The notes: generated by a model from the sequence alone, not told the origin. DNA of 9,885 nt from Chloroflexota bacterium (GCA_027316975.1 DAHVFL010000146.1:1-9885), one strand, 5' to 3'; shown: positions 1 to 6,400, numbered from the stretch's first letter. Program-made: numbers and translations.

Positions 1-1113
1 GGCCTGTTTTGCCTTGCGGCTGCCCTGGCTGTTGATGCGCTCGCCTACCAGCAAGGGGGCGGGGTCCTGTTGCAGGGCGGTGGCGCGAATGCCGCTGGAA
101 ACGAGGGGAAGCGAGATATCGGTCGTATTATGTTTCACGAGGTTGGTGTCGGCGACAGGGCGTGCCTTGCGCGGCGCGTTGCGGCAGGCTTTCACGATGG
201 CCTGCAGGTGTTCGTGGCTGCTGCCGCAGCATCCCCCGATGATATTGACGCCGAATTCAGTGATGAAATCGCGCAAAGCCGCCGCCATCGGTTCCGGTTC
301 CATCGGGTACACGGCCAGCCCGTTGACGTTTAAGGGGATGCCAGCGTTGGGAATGGTCGAGATGGGCAACGGGCAATGTTCGCCCAGGAAGCGCACCGGT
401 TCGCGCATATGCTCCGGGCCAGTCGAGCAATTCAGCCCGATGATATCGACGCGCAGCCCTACCAGCGTAGCCATGACCGCCGCTACGTCGGTGCCGAGCA
501 GCATTCGCCCGCTCGTATCGAGCGATACCTGCGCTTGAATCGGCACGCTGCGCCCGGCCTGCTGCATGGCGCGGCGCATACCTGTAATGGAGGCGCGCAC
601 TTCGAGTATATCCTGGCTGGTTTCGATTAAGAAGAGATCAATGCCGCCTTCCAGCAGAGCCGCCGCCTGTTCGCGGAATATCTCGGCCAGTTGCTGGTAG
701 GTGATATTGCCCAGCAGGGGATCGTTGGACGAGGGCAACATGCCCGTTGGGCCGATGGAGCCGGCCACGAAACGAGGCTGCGCGAGTGTGCTGTAGCGGT
801 CGGCCAGCCCGCGCGCCAACTGCGCGGCAGCCAGGTTGACTTCACGGGTGAGGTTGCCTACTCCATACTCGTCCAGCTTGGTGCGGCTGGCGGTGAACGA
901 GTCTGTTTCGATTACGTCGCATCCAGCCTCAAGAAAGCCGCTATGGATTTCTTCAATCACAGAGGGTTTCGCCAGCGCCAGGTATTCATTGCAGCCTTCG
1001 GTGGCCTGTCCGCCGTAGTCCTGCGCGGTCAGTTGATAGCTTTGTATGTTGGTACCCATCGCGCCGTCAAAGATAAGCACGCGCTGCGCCAGGGCATCGA
1101 GATAGTTGCTCAT
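1..1113 (-). CDS. metH: Homocysteine S-methyltransferase / methionine synthase N-terminal part (partial, runs off left edge)
   Basis: Transfers a methyl group to homocysteine to make methionine, acting in the cytoplasm. The 371 residues present begin with the family's DGAMGT motif (residues 16-21). The three zinc-ligand cysteines that activate homocysteine are visible: Cys229 in GLNCSTGP, and Cys295-Cys296 in IGGCCGSS. From residue 356 a VGERIN-type motif starts the next, pterin-binding (methyltetrahydrofolate) domain, which is cut by the window edge. So this is a multidomain MetH-like enzyme or a homocysteine methyltransferase/pterin-domain fusion, rather than a short MHT-type enzyme. The ATG is preceded by a GGAGG about 4 bases upstream on the minus strand. 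It lies 78 bp downstream of hicB on the same strand, and I see no convincing promoter in the gap. Whether a cobalamin-binding domain follows cannot be seen. The family call is firm; the full domain architecture is inference. Confidence 0.93.
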   Translation of the reverse strand, partial: MSNYLDALAQRVLIFDGAMGTNIQSYQLTAQDYGGQATEGCNEYLALAKPSVIEEIHSGFLEAGCDVIETDSFTASRTKLDEYGVGNLTREVNLAAAQLARGLADRYSTLAQPRFVAGSIGPTGMLPSSNDPLLGNITYQQLAEIFREQAAALLEGGIDLFLIETSQDILEVRASITGMRRAMQQAGRSVPIQAQVSLDTSGRMLLGTDVAAVMATLVGLRVDIIGLNCSTGPEHMREPVRFLGEHCPLPISTIPNAGIPLNVNGLAVYPMEPEPMAAALRDFITEFGVNIIGGCCGSSHEHLQAIVKACRNAPRKARPVADTNLVKHNTTDISLPLVSSGIRATALQQDPAPLLVGERINSQGSRKAKQA

Positions 1114-1191
1114 GGAACCCTCCAATCAACCTGTATGAGAGAGGGTGTGATTTTGTCACACTCAGGAAAACGTATAAAAAGACCAGACAAT

Positions 1192-1422
1192 TCAAGCGGC
1201 AGAATCAGGTATGGGGACATCCACATATTGCGCCGTAGTTTGTGGGACCGGAATTGGTTCTCGATCCTCAATCATTCCTTTAAGATGCATCTTTATGGCT
1301 TCTTGCATATTCTTTTGAACTTCTTCGACAGTATCACCTACAGCAACACATCCTGGTAAATCAGGAGAATAGGCGCCGTAGTTTTGATCGCCCTTTTCAA
1401 TGATAATGAGATAGCGATACAT
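1192..1422 (-). CDS. hicB: HicB-type antitoxin (short form)
   Basis: A 76-residue HicB-like antitoxin, expected to bind and inhibit the HicA RNase encoded just upstream. It shows the family pattern: an N-terminal strand (YRYLIIIEK), the 'YGAYSPDLPGC' segment that is the HicB hallmark, and an amphipathic helix (TVEEVQKNMQEAIKMHL) leading to a PIPxP-type segment near residue 57-59. This is the RNase H-like partial fold only. No C-terminal ribbon-helix-helix or HTH domain follows, so DNA autoregulation by HicB alone is not evident. Its ATG starts one base after the hicA stop, and the GGAGG that serves it lies inside the end of hicA, so translation is probably coupled. Family assignment is firm; toxin neutralisation is inferred from family and order. 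Confidence 0.9.
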   Translation of the reverse strand: MYRYLIIIEKGDQNYGAYSPDLPGCVAVGDTVEEVQKNMQEAIKMHLKGMIEDREPIPVPQTTAQYVDVPIPDSAA

Positions 1423-1423
1423 C

Positions 1424-1618
1424 TTATTTCCTCCTCGGCAACTGGGCCTGTTTGAAAACGCTCACCAGGGTACCTGGAGGCATTTCTTTGCTCGGATGGC
1501 CTGCAATAGTGACGCGGCCTCGCTTTGTTGGATGCTTATATTGCCGGTGATCTCCTTCTGTACTAATCAGGTACCAACCATCAGCCTCTACTAACTTAAT
1601 AACATCTCGTACTTTCAT
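1424..1618 (-). CDS. hicA: HicA-type mRNA interferase toxin
   Basis: A 64-residue HicA toxin, a double-stranded-RNA-binding-like fold that cleaves mRNA. It has the typical start (KVRDVIKLVEADGWY), then TEGDHRQYKHP with the catalytic-type histidine at residue 24, followed by the GRVTIAGHPSKEMPPGTL region and a C-terminal helix (VFKQAQL). The usual family sequence near the histidine is GSH; here it is GDH, a mild variation that leaves the histidine in place. Length is normal for the family. It precedes hicB with a single base between stop and start, the canonical toxin-first order. The 52-bp gap upstream, after the PfpI gene, holds a 6-bp inverted repeat and an AT-rich stretch, but I see no strong promoter. 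The toxin looks intact, so it is presumably held in check by HicB. Confidence 0.9.
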   Translation of the reverse strand: MKVRDVIKLVEADGWYLISTEGDHRQYKHPTKRGRVTIAGHPSKEMPPGTLVSVFKQAQLPRRK

Positions 1619-1657
1619 CTACAATACTAACCCAACTTGCTTATTTTATTTTCTGCT

Positions 1658-1675
1658 AGTAACTCTAAGGTTACT
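1658..1675. promoter_or_regulatory. Inverted repeat upstream of hicAB, overlapping the PfpI stop codon
   Basis: AGTAAC (1658-1663) and GTTACT (1670-1675) are perfect complements separated by 6 bases. The repeat lies 40 bp upstream of the hicA start and spans the stop codon of the upstream gene. It could be an operator for hicAB or merely a small hairpin. No T-run follows it on the minus strand, so it is not a convincing terminator. A 6-bp palindrome of this kind is also common by chance. Confidence 0.25.
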
Positions 1676-2192
1676 CAGCGAGGGCATTGACTAATTCCCG
1701 GCAGAAAGCAGGAATGTCTTCAACCACCCGGCCCCATACCATATTGCCCTCACGGAATGCCGGTTCGTTGACCCAGATGCCGCCTGCGTTGGTGATGTCA
1801 TCTTTGATGCCGGTTGAGCCAACGGCTTTGCGCCCGCGCAGAATGCCTGCCGAGATGGGAACCCAGCCGCCGTGGCAGATGGTGGCGATGATTTTGTGCT
1901 GGGTGTCAATATCGCGCACCAGTTGCAGCAGGCGCTGGTTGCGCCGCAGTTTGTCGGGCGCCCAGCCGCCGGGGATCACGACTCCATCCAGTTCGTGCGC
2001 GCCGGGGGCTTCGTCGATGCTGGTATCAGGCGTCATTTCGAGGCCGTGCTTACCGCGCACGGTGTGCGTGTTCAATCCAATTACGATGACCCTGGCTCCC
2101 TCTTCCTGAAGGCGCATCAGAGGAACCCAGAACTCTAAATCTTCGACTCCTTCGGCAAGAAAATAGCCGATTGTTTTTCCCTGCAAGCGCAT
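1671..2192 (-). CDS. DJ-1/PfpI family protein (class I glutamine amidotransferase-like)
   Basis: A 173-residue single-domain DJ-1/PfpI protein, the usual length for PfpI-type members. Visible landmarks are an N-terminal strand (TIGYFLAEGVEDLEFWVP) with an acidic residue in the position the family uses next to the nucleophile, PGGWAPDKLR (residues 74-83), and the nucleophile elbow ATICHGGW with Cys106-His107. A late segment resembling the family's WVNEPAF(R) stretch follows. Members are variously described as intracellular proteases, deglycases/glyoxalase-like enzymes or stress chaperones; the sequence does not settle which, but the Cys-His pair says it is catalytically competent. It has its own promoter just upstream (2237-2245) and lies between the VapBC-type and HicAB loci, all on the minus strand. 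Start chosen at the ATG at 2192, with GGTGAT a few bases upstream. Confidence 0.92.
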   Translation of the reverse strand: MRLQGKTIGYFLAEGVEDLEFWVPLMRLQEEGARVIVIGLNTHTVRGKHGLEMTPDTSIDEAPGAHELDGVVIPGGWAPDKLRRNQRLLQLVRDIDTQHKIIATICHGGWVPISAGILRGRKAVGSTGIKDDITNAGGIWVNEPAFREGNMVWGRVVEDIPAFCRELVNALAE

Positions 2193-2236
2193 AGTATCAC
2201 CACGTTTTCTCTAGCTGTCATGACGTATCATCTGTA

Positions 2237-2245
2237 ATTATACCA
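2237..2245 (-). promoter_or_regulatory. Extended -10 promoter for the PfpI-family gene
   Basis: On the minus strand this reads TGGTATAAT, a perfect -10 hexamer with the TGn extension. No good -35 hexamer lies 17 bp upstream, as is usual for extended -10 promoters. Transcription would begin about 7 bases downstream, giving a leader of roughly 35-40 nt before the ATG at 2192. Confidence 0.6.
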
Positions 2246-2269
2246 CGCACCCGCCGTTAGAAGGGGGTA

Positions 2270-2731
2270 TTATGCGTTTTCAGGGGATGCTGGTTGGTAA
2301 TCTGCTAGCCAGCGAACCCAGGGAAGTTTACCTCTGATACTGTTCCATAAGCGCTTGTCAGCAGTCCAGAGTTCACACTGTTCGCGTTCGGCAAGAGCTA
2401 GATAATGGGCGTCGTATGTGGCGGGTAAGTTAAAGCGTTGAGCCAGTTCTAACGCTCGAATATTTAGGGTTGTACCCTGTGTGAATTCAAGCTTTAATCC
2501 GGTACTTAATACATCCTTGATTGCTTCCTTCGCTTCTTCAAGCGTAATTGTTCCCTTGCGGACATTCTGATAAAGAATATTTGTGACTTCATAAGTAAGT
2601 AATGCCGGGGCATACATCACTATTTCCTTACGGTTCAATTCCACTAACAACGCTTCTGCTAAGCTCGAGTCAGGTTCTTTAAGAACCCACTTGATCACAA
2701 CATTTGCATCAATAATAATAGTATTGCTCAT
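2270..2731 (-). CDS. vapC: PIN-domain ribonuclease toxin, VapC-type
   Basis: A 153-residue PIN-domain protein, expected to be a Mg-dependent RNase acting as the toxin of a type II system. The acidic active-site set is complete: Asp8 in IIIDANVVIKW, Glu48 in LTYEVTNIL, Asp107 in TYDAHYLALAE and Asp125 in WTADKRLWN. Length is slightly above the shortest VapCs but typical for the subgroup with a KWVLKEPDS-type start. Its ATG overlaps the antitoxin stop by one base (TAATG on the minus strand), so it is very likely translationally coupled to the upstream antitoxin. The gene is AT-richer than the neighbouring permease and methyltransferase, which fits horizontal origin but is only a visual impression. 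RNA target unknown. Confidence 0.9.
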   Translation of the reverse strand: MSNTIIIDANVVIKWVLKEPDSSLAEALLVELNRKEIVMYAPALLTYEVTNILYQNVRKGTITLEEAKEAIKDVLSTGLKLEFTQGTTLNIRALELAQRFNLPATYDAHYLALAEREQCELWTADKRLWNSIRGKLPWVRWLADYQPASPENA

Positions 2732-3096
2732 TATTCTTCCGCCTCACCCATGAGTTGTCGTGTCCGTTCTTCTCTCTGCTGATACAATAATTCAGATGAA
2801 TCCTCAAAAAACTGTCCATTATTTTCTTGAAAAATCTGCTCTCGCAAGCGACGGAGTCGCTCAATAGCTTCGAGTGTTACTGGATGCCCCCGAGTTATTT
2901 CAGGGTGCTTAACAGGAACTGATTCTTCAAGAATATGCCCCAGATATTCGCTAATTGATATTCCATTTTCTGCTGCTGCTACCTTTATTCTTTTGCGCAA
3001 TTCAGGACTGACATCAATGGTAATGCGTGTGCGTTCTTTCATGACCCGGTTTTCCTCGTCGTGGAACTCGTCAATTTGCTCTTTACGTAACGCCAT
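2731..3096 (-). CDS. vapB: VapB-type antitoxin: ribbon-helix-helix domain plus C-terminal FEDS module
   Basis: A 121-residue antitoxin for the PIN toxin that follows it. Residues about 24-58 (RITIDVSPELRKRIKVAA... ISISEYLGHIL) form a ribbon-helix-helix DNA-binding domain of the Arc/MetJ kind, giving dimerisation and operator binding. Residues about 71-115 are a helical module with the pattern REQI-x4-NGQ-FFEDSSEL-x4-REER-x3-L, expected to wrap the toxin. The same module occurs twice more in the gene immediately upstream. I place the start at the ATG at 3096, because a GGAGAGG Shine-Dalgarno sits 9 bases before it. An in-frame TTG at 3114 would add six residues but overlaps that ribosome site. 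It overlaps vapC by one base. The RHH call is firm; pairing with vapC rests on the overlap. Confidence 0.87.
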   Translation of the reverse strand: MALRKEQIDEFHDEENRVMKERTRITIDVSPELRKRIKVAAAENGISISEYLGHILEESVPVKHPEITRGHPVTLEAIERLRRLREQIFQENNGQFFEDSSELLYQQREERTRQLMGEAEE

Positions 3097-3105
3097 TATA
3101 CTTTT

Positions 3106-3112
3106 CCTCTCC
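3106..3112 (-). promoter_or_regulatory. vapB: Ribosome binding site that fixes the vapB start
   Basis: GGAGAGG on the minus strand with 9 bases to the ATG at 3096. It favours that ATG over the in-frame TTG at 3114, which has no comparable site. Confidence 0.7.
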
Positions 3113-3169
3113 AATTTGTTTCAACAGCCCATTAGATCATGCCGGGACAACGATCGATATTACTCATTT

Positions 3170-3565
3170 TTATAGCTCATCCAATTCCCTTAATCTCTCT
3201 TCACGCATCTGTCGAATGAGTTCAGTAGAATCTTCAAATGTGTGGCCTTTTGTATTCTTAATGATTTCCTCGCGCACTTTTAGCACACGTTCCAGCTTCT
3301 CACGAGTCAAAGGCTTTCCTTTTTTGTTATCGCTACTAACACGATGTCTTGCTGCTTCCAACCTTTGACTCCGTTCCTCGTGCATACGGCGTATTGCCTC
3401 AGCAGAATCTTCAAAGGTATGTCCTTTGCTCTCTCGTAAGAGCTGTTCGCGTATTCGATACACCTCCTCGAGGATATCGGAAGGTACGGGATGTCTTGCC
3501 TGTTCCTCCCCAAGCTGATCTTTTTCAGTATCATTGACATCAGACTGTTCTTCGGGTGAAGCCAT
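3170..3565 (-). CDS. Small protein with two FEDS antitoxin-type modules and no DNA-binding domain
   Basis: A 131-residue, highly charged protein. It is built of two diverged copies of one module, at about residues 25-69 and 84-128, with the identical core GHTFEDS at both places (59 residues apart). Each copy has the pattern P-x3-hhE-x5-RE(Q/E)hh-x4-KGHTFEDS-x-E-h-x4-EER-x3-L, predicted helical. The same module forms the C-terminus of the adjacent VapB-like antitoxin (NGQFFEDSSEL). The first 24 residues are acidic and probably disordered, and there is no ribbon-helix-helix or HTH segment. It is the first gene of an apparent operon with vapB and vapC, 73 bp upstream of vapB. The ATG at 3565 has a GAGGGG Shine-Dalgarno. 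By inference it could bind PIN toxin(s) without DNA binding, as an extra neutraliser or titration factor. It might instead be an antitoxin whose DNA-binding part was lost. Confidence 0.75.
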   Translation of the reverse strand: MASPEEQSDVNDTEKDQLGEEQARHPVPSDILEEVYRIREQLLRESKGHTFEDSAEAIRRMHEERSQRLEAARHRVSSDNKKGKPLTREKLERVLKVREEIIKNTKGHTFEDSTELIRQMREERLRELDEL

Positions 3566-3602
3566 GATTGTTCCCCTCTTGCAATCTATTACTCTTCATA
3601 AT

Positions 3603-3631
3603 ATTGAACCATAACCAGGACGACATGTCAA
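3603..3631 (-). promoter_or_regulatory. Candidate promoter for the FEDS-protein/vapB/vapC operon
   Basis: On the minus strand a perfect -35 TTGACA (3626-3631) is followed after 17 bp by TTCAAT (3603-3608), which has a TGG immediately before it, so an extended -10 partly compensates for the poor hexamer. The -35 overlaps the palindrome GACATGTC (3622-3629), a possible operator for the ribbon-helix-helix antitoxin. The leader to the ATG at 3565 would be about 30 nt. Confidence 0.5.
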
Positions 3632-3657
3632 TATGGTGACATAGTGACACGGTGACA
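3622..3657. repeat. GTGACA tandem array with adjacent palindrome (operator-like)
   Basis: GTGACA occurs at 3636-3641, 3644-3649 and 3652-3657, exactly 8 bp apart. The palindrome GACATGTC lies just to the left at 3622-3629 and carries the related TGACA/TGTCA core. The array lies between the divergent promoters of the toxin-antitoxin operon (left) and the MerR/ABC operon (right). It sits immediately upstream of the leftward -35 box, where an antitoxin or another regulator could bind. Confidence 0.5.
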
Positions 3658-3703
3658 TTGTTGTTGAACGGTCATTATATCCTGGAAAAATACTCATCCA
3701 ATT

Positions 3704-3736
3704 CTTGACCTTCCAGTAGGGTCAAGGTTTTATACT
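3704..3736 (+). promoter_or_regulatory. MerR-type promoter and operator of the MerR-ABC operon
   Basis: A -35 TTGACC (3705-3710) and a -10 TATACT (3731-3736) are separated by 20 bp. That is longer than the 17 bp sigma70 optimum and typical of MerR-regulated promoters. A perfect inverted repeat, CTTGACC (3704-3710) and GGTCAAG (3720-3726) with 9 bp between arms, lies over the -35 and in the spacer, exactly where MerR dimers bind and twist DNA to realign the boxes. TATACT is repeated at 3738-3743. The first gene of the operon encodes a MerR domain, so autoregulation is the natural reading. Confidence 0.75.
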
Positions 3737-3769
3737 CTATACTGGCAGAGAAAATGAGGAGGGTAAGCA

Positions 3770-4807
3770 ATGCGCGAACAATTGCATATCGGCGAAGTTG
3801 CCGCCCTGGTGGGCGTCTCGCCCAGGACTATACGCTACTATCACGAGGTGGGCTTGCTGGCGGAACCTGGACGTACCGTGGCGGGGTATCGGTTGTATGC
3901 GGCGCACGATTTGTTGCGGTTGCAGCGTATTCGCAGACTGCGCGCGCTGGGATTGCCTCTTGAGCGCATCAAGGAAATACTGGGCAAGCCTGATCGCGAA
4001 CATGAACCGGCGCTGCGCCATGCACTGCAATTACTGATGGAAGAGTTGAGCGCGCAGATACGCGAGTTAGAGGAGCGGCGCGACAGGCTGCAACAATTGC
4101 TTGCGCAAGATTCGGTTGAGGAGGCGCATTTGCCCGGCGAGCCAGCACGCGCATTGTATCTTGATGCTGTAAAGAAACACCTGGGTGCCTATTTTTCGCA
4201 CATCAGCGAGGATCAATGGAAGTGGAGCGAAAAGATCGATGCCATGCTCGGCTCGTTTAACTGGCCTGCCGGCTATCGCGAGACGCTGCAAAAGATGGTG
4301 CAACACGTGGCGGACCGCACTATGCTCTACGAACGCCTGACAGGGCGCGAGTTCCTGGCGTTTCTGGCGCAATTGCGAGGCATACCCCGGAGCGATGCGA
4401 ATGAACGCATAGAACAATTGCTGGCGGTCCTCGATTTGCACGAGCGAGCTGAGAGTCCCTGTGGCGCGTACTCCTTTGGTATGAAACGCAAACTGGCCCT
4501 GGCGGGAGCGCTGGTACATCAGCCGACGGTTTTGATTCTGGATGAACCGCTCAATGGGCTGGACCCATTGAGCGCGCGCCGCTTGAAAGACCTCTTTATC
4601 GAGCTTACCCATGAAGGCACAACCATTTTATTATCGACGCATGACCTGGCGACGGCTGAGTCAATCTGTCACCGTGTAGGCATCATCCAGCATGGGCGTT
4701 TGCTGGTTGAAGGCAGCGCGGCAGAACTCCGCCAGTTAGCCACTGCCTCTAATCTCGAAGATGTATTTCTGACCTTAACGGCGCGTGAAATGGAGGCAAC
4801 AATATGA
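3770..4807 (+). CDS. MerR regulator fused to an ABC ATPase half lacking Walker A
   Basis: A 345-residue fusion. Residues 1-75 are a MerR winged-helix domain (LHIGEVAALVGVSPRTIRYY, then GYRLY and the LRRLRALGLPLERIKEIL region), followed by a dimerisation coiled coil (about 85-112) and a helical stretch (about 124-183) resembling the effector part of MerR-like proteins. From about residue 186 (LYERLTGREFLAFLAQLRG) the sequence is ABC ATPase to the end. It has a signature region YSFGMKRK (234-241), Walker B TVLILDEP (253-260), D-loop GLDP and H-loop LLSTHD (His291). The part an ABC domain should have before LYERLT, meaning Walker A and the Q-loop, is missing, and no GxxGxGK(S/T) occurs anywhere in the protein. 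It overlaps the permease gene by ATGA, so the two are coupled. Start by ATG with GAGGAGGGTAAGC upstream. It may be a deletion-born degenerate ATPase or a sensor scaffold. ATP hydrolysis by this polypeptide alone looks impossible. Confidence 0.9.
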   Translation: MREQLHIGEVAALVGVSPRTIRYYHEVGLLAEPGRTVAGYRLYAAHDLLRLQRIRRLRALGLPLERIKEILGKPDREHEPALRHALQLLMEELSAQIRELEERRDRLQQLLAQDSVEEAHLPGEPARALYLDAVKKHLGAYFSHISEDQWKWSEKIDAMLGSFNWPAGYRETLQKMVQHVADRTMLYERLTGREFLAFLAQLRGIPRSDANERIEQLLAVLDLHERAESPCGAYSFGMKRKLALAGALVHQPTVLILDEPLNGLDPLSARRLKDLFIELTHEGTTILLSTHDLATAESICHRVGIIQHGRLLVEGSAAELRQLATASNLEDVFLTLTAREMEATI

Positions 4808-6318
4808 GCAGCGTTTTGACCCTGTGGCGCGCGCAACTGGTATCCGCGCGCGGCGCGCTGCGACAGGACACCCGCGCCAGAATGACGTGGGCAATCGGAC
4901 TGCTAGTGGATATAGCAGCAGGTTTATGGAGCTTCAGTGCGCTATCCGGCAATCTCGCTCAATGGCAGGCGGCAGGACAGTCGGTGTTAGCAATTCACCT
5001 GTGGCTGCTCTGCCTGTATACATGGGCTGGCATCAGTTTTTTCGCGGTTATTGCTGTCGTATCACAGGGGTTCGGAAACGACCAGGCGGTTATGTTGATG
5101 TCTCTGTCGCTCTCGCCTGCTGCCCGGCTGCGCGCTTTGTATGGCCTGATCATATTTACAGGAGTAGGAAACTGGATAGTCCTGGCTAATATTATGATAG
5201 CTCTATCTCTCGGAACAAAGTTGGGATGGCAGGCGCTGCCCTGGCTGCTTATGCTGGACCTGGGTGTGGCCGCGACCGTCTGTATAAGCATGATCGCAAC
5301 GCTGCTGGTGATACGCTTCGTGTTGCAGCATCTCAGACGCGCTTTTATAGGATTGGTGATTCTCGGTGCGAGTGTAGAGACCGCGTTTTTGCTGTTTCAT
5401 ACCTCACAATATAGCCTGCATGTGACGTTTCCTGTCCAGCTTGTGCCTGTATTGACCAGTGCATTTAATGTGTTGCTCCTGCTACTCATTCTGGGACCGC
5501 TAGCTACTGCAACGGGTACTCTGTATCAGAACGCATTTTATGCAATGGAGGGACGTTCCGCCAGGCGAACAGCTCTGATGTTGCCGGGGATGCGTATGTT
5601 CAGCGCGTGGTTGAGCCGTTACCGCACTCTCACCGGCGCGTTGCTGTACAAGGGTTTGCTCAATCAGAGCCGCAGCGTGTTTACATGGGGGCGCGCGGCT
5701 ATCCTGGTGATATGCGTTGCTCTCTTCCCTCTGCTCCAGAAAGTGATGCTAGCCTACGGCTTTTCGTCACTGGCACAGGTAACGGTGTATTCATCCATTG
5801 TGGCTATATTGGCGGTAGTGGAGTATGCCGCGTATGCGATCAGCAGCGAGGGCGCGCGTATGAGTTATTATCTACTTGCTCCATTTAACATGGCGAGGTT
5901 CCTGCGCGCCCGGCTGGTGAGCTTTCTGCTGCCTGTGCTATCAATCGGGCTGACGGTGTGTCTTGTCCTTTCCTGGCGGCAGCGCCTGTCTTTTTATGAT
6001 GCAGGCGTGGCCGCTTTGTTGATGGCGCTGCTGCTGGTTGGTTATACGTTGTTTATTGTGTGGGGCAGCGCGTTCGATCTGGATATTAACCAGGTGGCAG
6101 GGGGTACGATGCAAACCCTGATGCTGGAAGAACTGCCGGTTACGCCGCGCCGTATGCAACTTTTGGGATTGAGTATGCTGCTTCTCGCGGGGATGGTGTT
6201 GCTTATCGTGAAGCTGCCTGTTGTGTTGGCGATCCTGGCGCTGGTGTTGCTGGATGGAGTGGTGTGTATCGGATTGGGTAAAGTATGCCTGTCGAGACTG
6301 TCGAATACGAAAGTATAA
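4804..6318 (+). CDS. ABC-2-like transporter permease, about 12 membrane segments
   Basis: A 504-residue integral membrane protein translationally coupled by ATGA overlap to the MerR-ABC fusion, hence the expected membrane subunit of that exporter. Hydrophobic segments can be read at roughly residues 28-45, 60-88, 112-138, 145-175, 180-198, 213-237, then after a cytoplasmic stretch (about 240-290) at 295-315, 323-345, 370-392, 400-422 and two near the C-terminus (450-495). This suggests two six-helix halves. No solute-binding or ATPase motif is present. The C-terminal half begins a loop with EGARMSYYLLAPF, a pattern seen in putative ABC exporters where a conserved cytoplasmic stretch meets the ATPase. 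Substrate cannot be told. The frame is open throughout with no sign of decay, which is notable given the partner ATPase lacks its P-loop; an ATPase encoded elsewhere may serve it. Confidence 0.87.
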   Translation: MSSVLTLWRAQLVSARGALRQDTRARMTWAIGLLVDIAAGLWSFSALSGNLAQWQAAGQSVLAIHLWLLCLYTWAGISFFAVIAVVSQGFGNDQAVMLMSLSLSPAARLRALYGLIIFTGVGNWIVLANIMIALSLGTKLGWQALPWLLMLDLGVAATVCISMIATLLVIRFVLQHLRRAFIGLVILGASVETAFLLFHTSQYSLHVTFPVQLVPVLTSAFNVLLLLLILGPLATATGTLYQNAFYAMEGRSARRTALMLPGMRMFSAWLSRYRTLTGALLYKGLLNQSRSVFTWGRAAILVICVALFPLLQKVMLAYGFSSLAQVTVYSSIVAILAVVEYAAYAISSEGARMSYYLLAPFNMARFLRARLVSFLLPVLSIGLTVCLVLSWRQRLSFYDAGVAALLMALLLVGYTLFIVWGSAFDLDINQVAGGTMQTLMLEELPVTPRRMQLLGLSMLLLAGMVLLIVKLPVVLAILALVLLDGVVCIGLGKVCLSRLSNTKV

Positions 6319-6335
6319 AATGCGCTCCCAGCTTA

Positions 6336-6364
6336 TTGCATCTCAGCCGGATATGGATTATCCT
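6336..6364 (+). promoter_or_regulatory. Weak candidate promoter for the C5-methyltransferase gene
   Basis: TTGCAT (6336-6341) and TATCCT (6359-6364) are 17 bp apart in the 82-bp gap between permease and methyltransferase genes. Both boxes are poor matches. No terminator hairpin is visible after the permease, so read-through from the exporter operon is equally possible. Confidence 0.25.
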
Positions 6365-6400
6365 ATCACTAAGCAGAAAATTGAGAGGAATGCACGTTAG

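Noticed and set aside
1145..1161. Hairpin GTGTGA/TCACAC between hicB and metH as a terminator
   Set aside because: No T-run follows on the minus strand and the stem is short. It does not show that hicAB and metH are separate transcripts.
691..1359. Plus-strand open frame of 222 codons
   Set aside because: It lies antisense to the metH start and to hicB, which have clear family motifs and ribosome sites. Its own translation has no recognisable domain.
3112..3114. TTG start for the VapB-like antitoxin
   Set aside because: It overlaps the GGAGAGG that properly serves the ATG at 3096.
3636..3657. CRISPR array
   Set aside because: The units are 6 bp with 2-bp spacing, far too short; this is an operator-like tandem repeat.
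4067..4612. Minus-strand open frame of 181 codons
   Set aside because: It is the shadow of the MerR-ABC fusion on the opposite strand; the plus-strand frame has all the domain motifs.
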